Positions 50,919-59,952 of a stretch of 64,000 nucleotides of DNA are shown one piece after another. The stretch is from Algoriphagus locisalis (GTDB taxonomy: Bacteria > Bacteroidota > Bacteroidia > Cytophagales > Cyclobacteriaceae), in contig NZ_FPBF01000011.1 of the NCBI RefSeq assembly GCF_900116615.1, positions 33,698 through 97,697 of the forward strand, in the 5' to 3' direction. Position numbers and translations under genes: made by a program. Numbering within the stretch: the first letter of the stretch is position 1; every line of letters begins with the position of its first letter. The notes below the pieces were generated by a model, which ran no database searches, was not told the DNA's origin, and saw nothing but the letters and a program-made list of their open reading frames with translations.

Positions 50919-51229
50919 TTTGAATAATAGGATCAAATGATGAGTTATAAGGACTATAAGGGAGCCAAATATAAGGCTTTGGTCATCATAAATGAAAAAT
51001 AGTTGAATTGAAAATGGGGTAAGTATTAGATAATCAAACAATAAAGTTTGTTTATTAGATGGGATAATTTGATGACTTGATAAGTTTGCTTATGACAAGC
51101 TGGATTACAGGGGAAGCAGGACAATATTTGCAAGTAAAGCTACTTATCTCAAAGCAGCATAATCAATCACCAACTCACCTTTTGCCCTTTCACGCCTTCT
51201 GTCTAATTTAGCATTCTAAAATTACCCGA
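50919..51229. other. 311-base divergent intergenic region
   Basis: Contains the minus-strand -7 element of the barrel gene (50965-50972) and a plus-strand promoter for the GNAT-like gene (51181-51211). An AT-rich stretch near 51037-51058 with nested CAAAC/GTTTG and AATAAA/TTTATT repeats is also seen. No ORF of note. Confidence 0.6.
51181..51211 (+). promoter_or_regulatory. promoter of the GNAT-like gene
   Basis: TTTG (51181-51184) and TAATTTAG (51204-51211) with exactly 19 bases between; one mismatch to TAnnTTTG. The start codon is 18 bases downstream. Confidence 0.55.
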
Positions 51230-52393
51230 ATGCAATTGATCGAAGTCAGCACGCCAGCCCATCAAAAAGAGTTTATTGAGATGGCTGTCAGGTTATATAA
51301 AAATGAAAAGAATTGGATCCGGCCTCTTGACGCAGATATCGAGGGGCTTTTTCATCCTGAGACCAATAAGCTATTTCGAAATGGAGCCAAAGCTAAACGC
51401 TGGCTTTTGCAAAATGACAAAGGCAAAACCATCGGACGTGTAGCTGCTTTCATCAATCCAAAGATGAAGGAAAAGCAACCGACCGGAGGTTTGGGGTTTT
51501 TTGAATGCATTGACGATCAGGATGCGGCATTTTTACTTTTTGATACGGCGAAGGCTTGGCTGGAAAGCGAAGGAATGGAAGCCATGGATGGCCCGATCAA
51601 CTTTGGGGAGCGCGATAAATGGTGGGGTTTGCTCGTGGATGGCTTTACCGAGCCGAATTATAATATGCCTTGGAACTTCAGTTATTATCCGAAGTTCTTC
51701 GAAGACTACGGCTTTCAGATTTATTTCAAGCAATTCACTTACGCTAGAAATGTGCAGGGCTTAGGGTTCGATGAAAAAATGATCTCCAGAGCAAAGGTCG
51801 TCATGGACAATCCTGATTATGAATTCCACTACTTGAAAGGAAAAGAGCTGAAGGACAAAGCTCCTGAGTACTTTATGACGGTGTACAATAAAGCCTGGGC
51901 TAGACACATGGGAAAATCACTTGCATTGAAAGAGGCACAGATGATGTTTGCCAAGATGAAGCCTATTATCGACGAGAAGCTGATTTACTTTGGCTTTTAT
52001 AAGGGAGAGCCAGTTTCTTTCTTCATTCAAATTCCGGAAATCAATCAGATCTTCAAGCATGTGAATGGGAAGATGGATCTGATCGGAAAACTCAAATTCC
52101 TTTGGTACAAAACCTTTTCTCCGCCTAACAAAATGCTAGGTTTGGTGTTTGGAGTAGTGCCGGAGCATCAGGGAAAAGGAGTGGAAAGCGCCATGATTAT
52201 CACATACGACAAGATGAGTGGTAAGCCTGATTTCCAATACAAAACAATCGAGATGAACTGGATTGGAGATTTCAATCCGAAAATGATGCGCGTATGCGAA
52301 CAGCTTTTGGCAGATATTTACAAGACGCACCATACTTACCGGTACTTATTTGATCGAGAAAAGCCATTTGAGAGACACCCCATATTCGATTGA
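51230..52393 (+). CDS. GNAT-fold family protein of unknown substrate
   Basis: 387 residues, no signal peptide, cytoplasmic. Two parts are seen: an N-terminal segment with GKTIGRVAAFINPKM (a GNAT beta4-like strand) and GGLGFFECIDDQDAAFLLFDTAKAWLESEGMEAMDGP, and a C-terminal segment with MLGLVFGVVPEHQGKGVESAMIITYD resembling the acetyl-CoA loop (QGKG). The size suggests a double GNAT fold as in related Bacteroidota proteins. A good promoter lies upstream. Substrate not recognised. Confidence 0.7.
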   Translation: MQLIEVSTPAHQKEFIEMAVRLYKNEKNWIRPLDADIEGLFHPETNKLFRNGAKAKRWLLQNDKGKTIGRVAAFINPKMKEKQPTGGLGFFECIDDQDAAFLLFDTAKAWLESEGMEAMDGPINFGERDKWWGLLVDGFTEPNYNMPWNFSYYPKFFEDYGFQIYFKQFTYARNVQGLGFDEKMISRAKVVMDNPDYEFHYLKGKELKDKAPEYFMTVYNKAWARHMGKSLALKEAQMMFAKMKPIIDEKLIYFGFYKGEPVSFFIQIPEINQIFKHVNGKMDLIGKLKFLWYKTFSPPNKMLGLVFGVVPEHQGKGVESAMIITYDKMSGKPDFQYKTIEMNWIGDFNPKMMRVCEQLLADIYKTHHTYRYLFDREKPFERHPIFD

Positions 52394-52446
52394 CGAAGTA
52401 CGATTTACGAGATTGATAGTCGTGTTTAGCTTAATTTTCTAATTTT

Positions 52447-52487
52447 TGAATTTCGAATGAAGAATGCTGAATTTCGAATAATGAAGT
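52447..52487. repeat. imperfect tandem direct repeat
   Basis: TGAATTTCGAAT occurs at 52447-52458 and 52468-52479 with a 21-base period, followed by similar GAAG tails. Two units only; a degenerate spacer repeat. Confidence 0.4.
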
Positions 52488-52548
52488 GTCGTCAAACCCC
52501 AAACCCAATATTCTAATCTTAAAATATTTCAATTTTACAATATATTTC

Positions 52549-53544
52549 ATGAAAAAATACGACGTAACCGGCATAGGTAATGCCTTAGTAGATATTGAGT
52601 TCAAAGTAACCGACCAGTTTTTTACAGACAATGCTGTTGAAAAGGGATTGATGACTTTGGTGGATGAAGATCGCCAGAATGCTTTGATGGCTGTCATCAA
52701 TACCGAACAGGCTAAAAAGCAATGTGGCGGGTCAGCAGGAAATACGGTGATCGCTATCAGCCAATTTGGAGGGAAATCCTACTATTCATGCCGAGTGGCA
52801 AATGATGAGCTTGGCCACTTCTATATGAATGATATGAAGGATGCGGGAGTTTCCCACAATCTGAATGAAGGCAATCTTGCCGACGGGATTACCGGGAAAT
52901 GTCTGGTGATGGTGACAGAAGATGCCGAGCGTACGATGAATACTTTCTTGGGAATCACCGAGACCTATTCCACGGCAGATGTAGATGAAGCGGCGATCAA
53001 AGATTCTCAGTATTTATATATAGAAGGTTACCTGATTACTTCTGAAAATGGAAAGCAAGCGATGAAGCATGCAAAGAAAGTAGCTGAAGAGAATGGAGTA
53101 AAGGTAGCAATGACCTTTTCTGATCCAGCCATGGTAAAATACTTCAAAGAGCCAATGACCGAAGTGATCGGAGCAAGCGTTGATTTGCTTTTTGCCAATG
53201 AAGAAGAGGCGATGATTTTCACAGGAAAAGATAATTTGCTGGAAGCTCGTGAAGAGTTGAAAAAAGTAGCCAAGCATTTTGTGATTACTCAGGGCAAAAA
53301 CGGGGCGATGATTTACGATGGAGATACCTTCATCGATATAGAACCTTATTCAACTACTGCAATTGATTCCAATGGAGCAGGAGATATGTTTGCCGGTGCA
53401 TTTATGTATGGCATTACAAATGGACACAGCTATGCTTCGAGCGGAAAACTTGCTTCCATGGCAAGTTCGAAAATTGTAAGTCAATTTGGACCAAGACTTC
53501 AATGGCACGAAGCGAAAGATATTTTAGCGAAGCTAAACCCATAA
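52549..53544 (+). CDS. PfkB family sugar/nucleoside kinase (adenosine-kinase-like)
   Basis: 331-residue ribokinase-fold kinase. It starts MKKYDVTGIGNALVDIEF and has GGSAGNTVIAISQFGG near residue 60. The C-terminal PfkB signature DSNGAGDMFAGAFMYG near 275 contains the catalytic Asp and anion hole. The length and start resemble adenosine kinase-like members common in Bacteroidota. The actual substrate (adenosine, ribose or another sugar) cannot be decided. ATG 52549 is used, as conservation starts there; the frame is open further upstream. A strong terminator follows. Confidence 0.9.
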   Translation: MKKYDVTGIGNALVDIEFKVTDQFFTDNAVEKGLMTLVDEDRQNALMAVINTEQAKKQCGGSAGNTVIAISQFGGKSYYSCRVANDELGHFYMNDMKDAGVSHNLNEGNLADGITGKCLVMVTEDAERTMNTFLGITETYSTADVDEAAIKDSQYLYIEGYLITSENGKQAMKHAKKVAEENGVKVAMTFSDPAMVKYFKEPMTEVIGASVDLLFANEEEAMIFTGKDNLLEAREELKKVAKHFVITQGKNGAMIYDGDTFIDIEPYSTTAIDSNGAGDMFAGAFMYGITNGHSYASSGKLASMASSKIVSQFGPRLQWHEAKDILAKLNP

Positions 53545-53547
53545 AAT

Positions 53548-53585
53548 AAGGCCCTGAAAATTATTCATTCAGGGCCTTTTTTATT
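53548..53585 (+). terminator. intrinsic terminator after the PfkB kinase
   Basis: Perfect 11-bp arms AAGGCCCTGAA (53548-53558) / TTCAGGGCCTT (53568-53578) with a 9-base loop and T run. Confidence 0.9.
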
Positions 53586-53744
53586 AATAATAATTCATCC
53601 TAAATTTTTAGATTACGATTAATAGTATTTTTTTAGGGTAAAATTGTGATGAATGGCTTTTTTAGAGTTGAGCTAAGCTTTTAAAAGGACTCATTTCGAA
53701 TAACACTGATTTGATTAACTAATGCGGATATAATCCAACACACT

Positions 53745-55100
53745 ATGATGAAAAAACTTACTGCTTTGGGGCTAATGGCAGGAATGCTAAGTGTCCCGGC
53801 TTTTGCACAAAACAAAATTGAGTTCAAGGAATTTGATTTGGACAATGGACTGCATGTAATCATGCACCAAGACAACACCACGCCAATCGTGGTGACTTCG
53901 GTCCTTTATCATGTGGGATCTAAGAATGAGCAGCCAGATAGAACTGGGTTTGCACACTTCTTTGAGCATCTGATGTTTGAAGGCTCGGAGAATATCGAGC
54001 GTGGGGAATATATGAATATTATACAGTCTCATGGAGGTACGCTGAATGCCTACACTTCCAATGATATCACCTATTACTACGAGTCTTTGCCTTCCAACGA
54101 GTTGGAATTGGCTCTTTACATGGAAAGTGAGCGTATGCTTCACTCCAAAGTGGATCAGACCGGTGTGGAAACGCAGCGCGAAGTCGTAAAAGAGGAAAAG
54201 CGTCAAAGCTATGACAATAGACCTTATGGCAGCATTTTGATTGAAACGTTGAAAAGAGCTTATACGGTACACCCGTATCGCTGGGCACCAATTGGTTCAT
54301 TAGATGATCTCAACGCAGCTTCTATCGAAGAATTCCAGCAATTCTACAAGGATTTCTACGTGCCAAATAACGCAACCTTGACCATCGCTGGTGATATCGA
54401 TTACAAGCAGACCGAAGAGTGGGTGAAAAAATATTTCTCCGAGATCCCCAAAGGAACCAAAGAGATCTATAGACCTGATATCGAAGAACCAAAGAAAACT
54501 GCTGAAATCAGAGATGTGGTTTATGACAACATTCAGATTCCTGCAGTTATTCAGGCCTATAACCTGCCTCCAAAGGCGGACAAGGATTCCTATGCGATGT
54601 CTATGCTTTCTACTTACCTCACAGGCGGCAATTCATCCTTGATGACTAAGGAGTTGGTGGATAAGCAGCAGAAGGCACTTGCACTTGCAGCTATTCCACT
54701 GGATCTGGAGGACGGAGGTATTTTTATCATGTACGGCATTACCAACATGGGTGTGGAGCCAAAAGATCTGGAAACAGAAATCGATAAGTTGGTGAAGCAG
54801 GTACAGGAAGAAGGGATCTCGGATCAGGATTTTGAAAAGCTTCAGAATATTATGGAAAATAACATCGTGAGCGGTAATTCCTCAATGGCAGGAATAGCAG
54901 AAAACCTGGCTGAAGCGCACGTTATGTTTGGCGGTGCGGACTATGTAAATAAGGTGATGGATGCCTACAGCCAAGTGACCAAGGCAGATCTACAGCGGGT
55001 TGCAAATGAGTATTTGACTCTGGATGGCCGTGTGGTATTGTATTATTTACCAAAGCCAGCTGAGGCAGCTCAGGAGTCACCAGAAGCAGCTCAGGAATAG
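53745..55100 (+). CDS. M16 family zinc metallopeptidase
   Basis: 451 residues with signal peptide ending PAFAQ. Inverted zinc motif HFFEH is at residues 71-75 (AHFFEHLMFEGSENI), with the third ligand Glu near 150 (REVVKEEKR). A second M16 domain half follows after about residue 220. This is the active subunit; the next gene encodes an M16 protein without the zinc motif, so the two probably form a heterodimer as in other bacterial M16 pairs. Acts in the periplasm. Ends in an Ala/Glu-rich tail. Confidence 0.92.
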   Translation: MMKKLTALGLMAGMLSVPAFAQNKIEFKEFDLDNGLHVIMHQDNTTPIVVTSVLYHVGSKNEQPDRTGFAHFFEHLMFEGSENIERGEYMNIIQSHGGTLNAYTSNDITYYYESLPSNELELALYMESERMLHSKVDQTGVETQREVVKEEKRQSYDNRPYGSILIETLKRAYTVHPYRWAPIGSLDDLNAASIEEFQQFYKDFYVPNNATLTIAGDIDYKQTEEWVKKYFSEIPKGTKEIYRPDIEEPKKTAEIRDVVYDNIQIPAVIQAYNLPPKADKDSYAMSMLSTYLTGGNSSLMTKELVDKQQKALALAAIPLDLEDGGIFIMYGITNMGVEPKDLETEIDKLVKQVQEEGISDQDFEKLQNIMENNIVSGNSSMAGIAENLAEAHVMFGGADYVNKVMDAYSQVTKADLQRVANEYLTLDGRVVLYYLPKPAEAAQESPEAAQE

Positions 55101-55124
55101 ATTCACCTTAAAAATTGAAATGAC

Positions 55125-57173
55125 ATGAAGAAAATAGCTATATCTTTTATTTTAAGTCTTTTGGTATCTGTCGTGAGCTTTGCTCAAGTGGACAGAAGTC
55201 AATTTCCAAAAGCCGGTCCAGCGCCCGTAATTAAAATTGGCGAAGCGGAAACTTTCACCTTGGACAACGGGCTGAAAGTGTTTGTAGTAGAAAATGATAA
55301 ACTACCTAGAGTTTCTTTCACGCTGGTTTTGGAAAGAGATCCATTGTTCGAAGGCGAAAAGGCTGGTTTGACAGGCTTTGTAGGACAAATGATGAGAGCG
55401 GGTACTACTACCAGAACTAAAGATCAGATAGATGAAGAGATTGATTTCATTGGTGCAAACCTCGGTGTTTCCTCTACCTCTATGTCTGCTTCTTCCTTGA
55501 AAAAGCATCAGGGAAAGATCCTTGACCTAATGGCTGATGTGCTTTATAATCCGGTATTTCCTGAAGAGGAATTGGAGAAACTAAAGAAGCAAACGCTCAC
55601 TGGTTTGGCTACCAGCAAGGATGACCCGAATTCCATTTCAGGAAGACTTTCCAGTGCGATGGTGTATGGGAAGGATCATCCGTATGGAGAATCGACCACA
55701 GAGGAATCCATAGGTAATATTACAGTTGAAGACGTGAAATCGTATTACACTACCTACTTTAAGCCAAATATTGCCTACCTAGCCATAGTAGGTGATATGA
55801 GTAAATCAGAAGCGGAAGAAGTAGTGAATAAATACTTCAGTGATTGGGAGGCTGGTGATGTTCCAAAATTTACCTATGATACTCCGGCTCCTTTAGACAA
55901 AACTGTCGTAGGTCTGGTAGATCGTAGTTCCTCAGTACAGACGGTAATTGACATTGCGCAGCCTATTGATTTGACTCTGGGAGATGAAGAATACATCGCA
56001 AGTAGAGTATTGAATCAAATCTTTGGTGGAGGTTCTTCTTCTCGTCTTTTTATGAATCTACGTGAAGATAAAGGCTACACTTATGGGGCCTATTCTTCAT
56101 TTGCAGCAGATAAGTTAATCGGCCAATTCTCAGCCAGTGCTTCAGTTCGTACCGAAGTGACGGATTCGGCGTTGGTAGAATTTATCTATGAGATCAACGA
56201 CTTAGTGGACAATGGAGTGACTCAGGAAGAATTGGACAAAGCCAAGGCAAATCTTGCAGGATCATTTGGTAGATCTCTGGAAAGCCCAGCTACCATAGCA
56301 AATTTCGCGTTGAACATCGAGCGTTACGATCTTCCAAAAGATTATTACGAGACATATTTGCAGAAAATGAATGCTTTGACCGTTGCTGATATTAATAAAA
56401 CGGCTGATGACCTTATAGATCCAAGCAAACTTTACATCACAGCAGTGGGTAACGGGAGCGAAATCAAGGATAAATTAGCACAGTTTGGTGAAGTGATGAT
56501 GTTTGACAACATGGGCTTCCCAGCAAAAGAAATGGCTGCTGTAGATGCAGATATGACTTCCGAAAAAGTGATTGAAAACTACATTGCTGCAATCGGTGGA
56601 AAGGCTAAAGCAAGTGCCATCAAAGCTGCAAAATTAGAAATGGTAGCCGAAGTGATGGGTACTCAGTTAACTATCCAATTGATACACGATGATGCTAATA
56701 TGAGATTTGCTCAAAAGACAATCGTAGGTGGCAATGTGATGCAAACTTCAGTAGTGAAGGACGGAAAAGGCACAGCAAGTGTCCAAGGACAATCCATGGC
56801 TATGACAGACGAGCAAGTAGATGCTACACAATTGAGTACTTACTTCTTACCGGAATTACATTTTGAAACCATGGGCTATACATTGACTTTGGATGGAATC
56901 AAGGACGTAGAAGGAACTCCGGCATACAAAGTAATCGTGGCTACTCCTCTTGGATCTTCTGTGACAAACTATTATTCGGTAGAGTCAGGATTGAAGATCA
57001 AGAATGAGAATCCTGTTTCAGGTGATACCTTTTACAGTGATTACCAAGAGAAAAACGGTGTCTTGATTCCAATGACTCAGACCATCAAATCAGCAATGAT
57101 ACCTGTGCCTCTAGAGGCAAAAATCACAAATCTTGAAATCAATCCGGAATTAACTGAAGCGGATTTTAACTAA
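55125..57173 (+). CDS. inactive M16 subunit fused to a C-terminal beta domain
   Basis: 682 residues with signal peptide MKKIAISFILSLLVSVVSFAQ. Residues about 40-470 are an M16 fold (FTLDNGLKVFVVENDKLPRVSF), but the zinc motif position reads GFVGQMMRAG, so it is catalytically dead. The C-terminal half-domain keeps the GGSSSRLFMNLREDKGYTYG substrate-binding segment. Residues about 480-682 are an extra beta-rich domain starting VIENYIAAIGGKAKA, homologous to the whole product of the next gene. The gene lies 24 bases after the active subunit and 6 bases before its paralogue, so a three-gene operon is likely. Confidence 0.9.
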   Translation: MKKIAISFILSLLVSVVSFAQVDRSQFPKAGPAPVIKIGEAETFTLDNGLKVFVVENDKLPRVSFTLVLERDPLFEGEKAGLTGFVGQMMRAGTTTRTKDQIDEEIDFIGANLGVSSTSMSASSLKKHQGKILDLMADVLYNPVFPEEELEKLKKQTLTGLATSKDDPNSISGRLSSAMVYGKDHPYGESTTEESIGNITVEDVKSYYTTYFKPNIAYLAIVGDMSKSEAEEVVNKYFSDWEAGDVPKFTYDTPAPLDKTVVGLVDRSSSVQTVIDIAQPIDLTLGDEEYIASRVLNQIFGGGSSSRLFMNLREDKGYTYGAYSSFAADKLIGQFSASASVRTEVTDSALVEFIYEINDLVDNGVTQEELDKAKANLAGSFGRSLESPATIANFALNIERYDLPKDYYETYLQKMNALTVADINKTADDLIDPSKLYITAVGNGSEIKDKLAQFGEVMMFDNMGFPAKEMAAVDADMTSEKVIENYIAAIGGKAKASAIKAAKLEMVAEVMGTQLTIQLIHDDANMRFAQKTIVGGNVMQTSVVKDGKGTASVQGQSMAMTDEQVDATQLSTYFLPELHFETMGYTLTLDGIKDVEGTPAYKVIVATPLGSSVTNYYSVESGLKIKNENPVSGDTFYSDYQEKNGVLIPMTQTIKSAMIPVPLEAKITNLEINPELTEADFN

Positions 57174-57179
57174 GTAATT

Positions 57180-57908
57180 ATGAAGAAAAATGTGTTAATA
57201 GTAGCATTAGGACTACTTCTAGCCCCGATTGCAGCGCAAGCCAGCTCTGTAGAAAAAGAACTTCCATCTAAAGTTGATAAGGAGAATTCTGTCAAAGAAG
57301 TGATAGATAACTACATTAAAGCAATCGGTGGCGAGTCTAAGATGAAGGCTGTACGTAACGTACAAATGGACATGGAAGCTGAGATCCAAGGAATGAAATT
57401 GATTATCTCAGGTGTTACAGATCAAGAAAATGAGCGCTTACTGAATGTCACAGAAGTAAATGGCAATGTGATGTCAAAGACAGTCGTAAAAGATGGCGCT
57501 GGAACTGTGACCGCAATGGGACAGGAGCAAGCCTTGACAGAAGACCAAGTAGCTGCAGTATTGAAAAATCAGGTCTATGCTTTTCGAGAGTTGTACTTGG
57601 ATGAATTGGGTATCGCAGTTGTATTTGAAGGAACTGAAGAAGTAGAAGGAGAGCAGGCTTACAAGCTTTCATTTGAAGCCGGAGGAGACGCAAATACCGT
57701 CGAATATTATAGCGTTGCCACAGGCCTTAAAATTCAAACAATGTCCGATGTAGCAGGAACTATCCTGTATAAGGATTATCAGGAAGTGGACGGACTTATG
57801 ATGCCGATGACGATGATTATTAAAAATAGCATGATGCCAATGCCCTTAGAGGCAAAAGTTACGTCTGTAAAATTTAATCAGGAATTGGATGATTCTGTGT
57901 TTAATTAA
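57180..57908 (+). CDS. secreted protein homologous to the C-terminal domain of the preceding M16 subunit
   Basis: 242 residues with signal peptide MKKNVLIVALGLLLAPIAAQA. From about residue 40 it parallels the preceding protein: VIDNYIKAIGGESKM versus VIENYIAAIGGKAKA, VVKDGAGTVTAMGQ versus VVKDGKGTASVQGQ, YYSVATGLKIQ versus YYSVESGLKIK, and PMPLEAKVTSVKFNQEL versus PVPLEAKITNLEINPEL. The fold resembles LolA/LolB-like lipoprotein-carrier half-barrels. It arose by tandem duplication of that domain or by fusion. Function unknown; a substrate or partner role for the M16 pair is inference. Confidence 0.8.
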   Translation: MKKNVLIVALGLLLAPIAAQASSVEKELPSKVDKENSVKEVIDNYIKAIGGESKMKAVRNVQMDMEAEIQGMKLIISGVTDQENERLLNVTEVNGNVMSKTVVKDGAGTVTAMGQEQALTEDQVAAVLKNQVYAFRELYLDELGIAVVFEGTEEVEGEQAYKLSFEAGGDANTVEYYSVATGLKIQTMSDVAGTILYKDYQEVDGLMMPMTMIIKNSMMPMPLEAKVTSVKFNQELDDSVFN

Positions 57909-57929
57909 GTTCTGAGTAAATAAAGTAAG

Positions 57930-57960
57930 AAGGGCTGTCTGAAAAGGCAGCCCTTTTCTT
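57930..57960 (+). terminator. intrinsic terminator of the M16 operon
   Basis: AAGGGCTG (57930-57937) and CAGCCCTT (57948-57955) extend by three further pairs to a GAAA tetraloop and are followed by TTCTTT. Convergent M61 gene ends at 57964. Confidence 0.85.
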
Positions 57961-57963
57961 TGA

Positions 57964-59607
57964 TCAACTAATCCATGCAGCTCGCTTTGGATTATTTTTT
58001 TTATCGATCAGGAAAAAATCTTTGAATAGAATCGACTCAGAAGGTGATAATTTGATCTCTTGATTTCTCCCAAATCGACTAATAGACAAGTTCAGAATAC
58101 CATTCTTGATTTCTTCTGAATTGATCACATCGCCGGCCATTAGTTTTTTGAAAGCCTCACTGTCAGGATGGATTTTGGAGATTGCTCCATTTTCTGATTT
58201 GATAATACCAAACGTGGAGGCTAGGTGAGCTTCTTTGGCTTTGGCACTAAGCTCAAAGCCTAAAGAACTCAGATGCTTTTCCACGATCGGGAAAATGTCT
58301 TCTTTTCCCGCTATAAAATCTTCATAAAATTGGTTGAAATAAATTGGATGTTCTGTTTGAGAAAGTACCACTTCCCAAACTTCCTCGATAGTATATCCCA
58401 TTTTTGGCTTTCCAAATCTTTTCCAGAGGATCCTCATCACCAGATGTAGAGATGAGTTTTCATCGAGGAGCATGGCGTCTAGACAAAATGCAATCAAAGC
58501 CCCATGGGTGTAAATGCTCACTTTTTTATCAGGAATTCCAGCCACATAGCCATCGATCCACAGGTCAAAACTGGATTCCAAGATGGATTGATTTTGCCAT
58601 CCGAAGTTTACAGCTTCTCTGTTTAGTATTTTTTCAAAAGTTTCGAAATACTCGGCTAGTGTGAAATATCCAGATTTCAATAGAAAGATATCCCCCATAT
58701 AAGTAGTGATACCTTCTACTATCCATCCTGCCTGGTGGTAGGCTTCCTTCGAAAAATCGTATGGCATAATTTCAACAGGTCTGATTTGGCAGACATTCCA
58801 GGCATGGTACAGCTCGTGGCAACTCACTCCCATGAGCTCATTGAGGTGTTCGCGCTCTGCTAAGCTTTCCGCAGGGCCAAAAGTAATCACCGTTCCCCGC
58901 TGATGCTCTACGCCATGGTAATGCGGGTAGGGGAGTAGTTCATAGATGAAATGATATTCTTCCACAGGGAATTCTCCGAATGCTTCAATTTGTTTCTCAG
59001 CAAACGATTGGACTTCGGCTTTAAACTCAGCTAAATCAAAGTGAATCTCTCCATTAAACCATAAATGGAAGTTGTTATTTCCAACTTGAAATAATACATG
59101 TGCTAAGCTTTGCGAAGCTAAAAAACTACTGTCAGCCAATTGCTGGAAGTTTGAAGCAAAGAACTCACCGTTTTCTGTCAACAAAGTAGTGCATGAATTA
59201 AAGTTGTCAGAGTGGTTTATTTCCACTTGGATTTTCTCTTCAGATCGGCCTTCTACTTCAAAACAACAGTTGACAAAATTCAAATAAAGTTGCTCCTCAT
59301 CCACCCAACAAGAACCGGCATCCATTTTTGCGGAGTAATATTCGTAGTGTACCTGATACTCACCCACATGATCGGGACTGAATTCCCACAAGTCCTTGGT
59401 GATCTTTGAAGTTGAAATCTCTTCTCCAGCTGGAGTCAGAACTTTTAGATTACGAATATTTTGGACGTAATTTGCCAGCTGATATCTTCCTGCACGCCAG
59501 GCTGGAAGTTGCAGCCTCACTTGAGAAAGATGCCTGACAGGAATGTATAGGGTGATTTGTATGAATTGAGATAATGGATTAGCAGATTCAATTAAGTATT
59601 TGATCAT
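57964..59607 (-). CDS. M61 family metallopeptidase with PDZ domain
   Basis: 547 residues, no clear signal peptide. The N-terminal beta domain (LQLPAWRAGRYQLANYVQNIRNLKV) is typical of M61. Zinc motif HELYH is at residues 264-268 (SCHELYHAWNVCQIRP), with the downstream Glu ligand in GIVEGITTYMGD-type segment (WIVEGITTYMGDIFLL). A PDZ-like domain covers about residues 455-540. M61 enzymes are glycyl aminopeptidases; the physiological substrate is unknown. Convergent with the M16 operon. Confidence 0.92.
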   Translation of the reverse strand: MIKYLIESANPLSQFIQITLYIPVRHLSQVRLQLPAWRAGRYQLANYVQNIRNLKVLTPAGEEISTSKITKDLWEFSPDHVGEYQVHYEYYSAKMDAGSCWVDEEQLYLNFVNCCFEVEGRSEEKIQVEINHSDNFNSCTTLLTENGEFFASNFQQLADSSFLASQSLAHVLFQVGNNNFHLWFNGEIHFDLAEFKAEVQSFAEKQIEAFGEFPVEEYHFIYELLPYPHYHGVEHQRGTVITFGPAESLAEREHLNELMGVSCHELYHAWNVCQIRPVEIMPYDFSKEAYHQAGWIVEGITTYMGDIFLLKSGYFTLAEYFETFEKILNREAVNFGWQNQSILESSFDLWIDGYVAGIPDKKVSIYTHGALIAFCLDAMLLDENSSLHLVMRILWKRFGKPKMGYTIEEVWEVVLSQTEHPIYFNQFYEDFIAGKEDIFPIVEKHLSSLGFELSAKAKEAHLASTFGIIKSENGAISKIHPDSEAFKKLMAGDVINSEEIKNGILNLSISRFGRNQEIKLSPSESILFKDFFLIDKKNNPKRAAWIS

Positions 59608-59647
59608 TGGTAAGTGATATTAATTCAAACAAATGTTTTTAGGCTTG

Positions 59648-59678
59648 TTTGTATTTAAAGAAATGGTACTTATCTTTG
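59648..59678 (+). promoter_or_regulatory. consensus Bacteroidota promoter of rpmH
   Basis: TTTG (59648-59651) and TATCTTTG (59671-59678) separated by exactly 19 bases: a perfect TTTG-N19-TAnnTTTG. The rpmH start is 67 bases downstream, leaving a moderate leader. Confidence 0.8.
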
Positions 59679-59745
59679 CAATCCTTTTCAGGGTAGATCC
59701 TGGGGAACAAAGAAATAGAAAGCAATTAGATAAAGATATTCGATC

Positions 59746-59904
59746 ATGAAAAGAACATTTCAACCTTCTCGTAGAAAAAGAAAAAATAAGCACGGCTTTA
59801 AGGAAAGAATGTCTTCTGCTAACGGTAGAAGAGTACTGAAAGCTAGAAGAGCAAAAGGAAGACACAAGCTTACTGTTTCTTCTGAAAAGACATTGAAGAA
59901 GTAA
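59746..59904 (+). CDS. rpmH: 50S ribosomal protein L34
   Basis: 52-residue, strongly basic protein reading MKRTFQPSRRKRKNKHGF and ending TLKK, unmistakably L34. It is followed 48 bases later by rnpA, the classical rpmH-rnpA pair. A consensus promoter lies upstream. In many bacteria this pair is next to dnaA/oriC; no dnaA, gyrB or DnaA-box cluster is visible here. Confidence 0.98.
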   Translation: MKRTFQPSRRKRKNKHGFKERMSSANGRRVLKARRAKGRHKLTVSSEKTLKK

Positions 59905-59952
59905 TTCTTAGCACTGATTTTCGTATGTTCGCGTACGAATATAGTCCTTGTG

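Noticed and set aside
52447..52487. CRISPR-like tandem repeat
   Set aside because: Only two imperfect 12-base units with a 9-base gap; too few and too short, and no cas genes are present.
53787..54272. 161-codon minus-strand ORF inside the M16 peptidase gene
   Set aside because: Lies fully within the zinc-motif region of the M16 gene on the other strand; no independent promoter or motif.
59620..59865. 81-codon minus-strand ORF
   Set aside because: It is antisense to rpmH and its promoter; L34 is certain on the plus strand, and the ORF has no recognisable protein feature.
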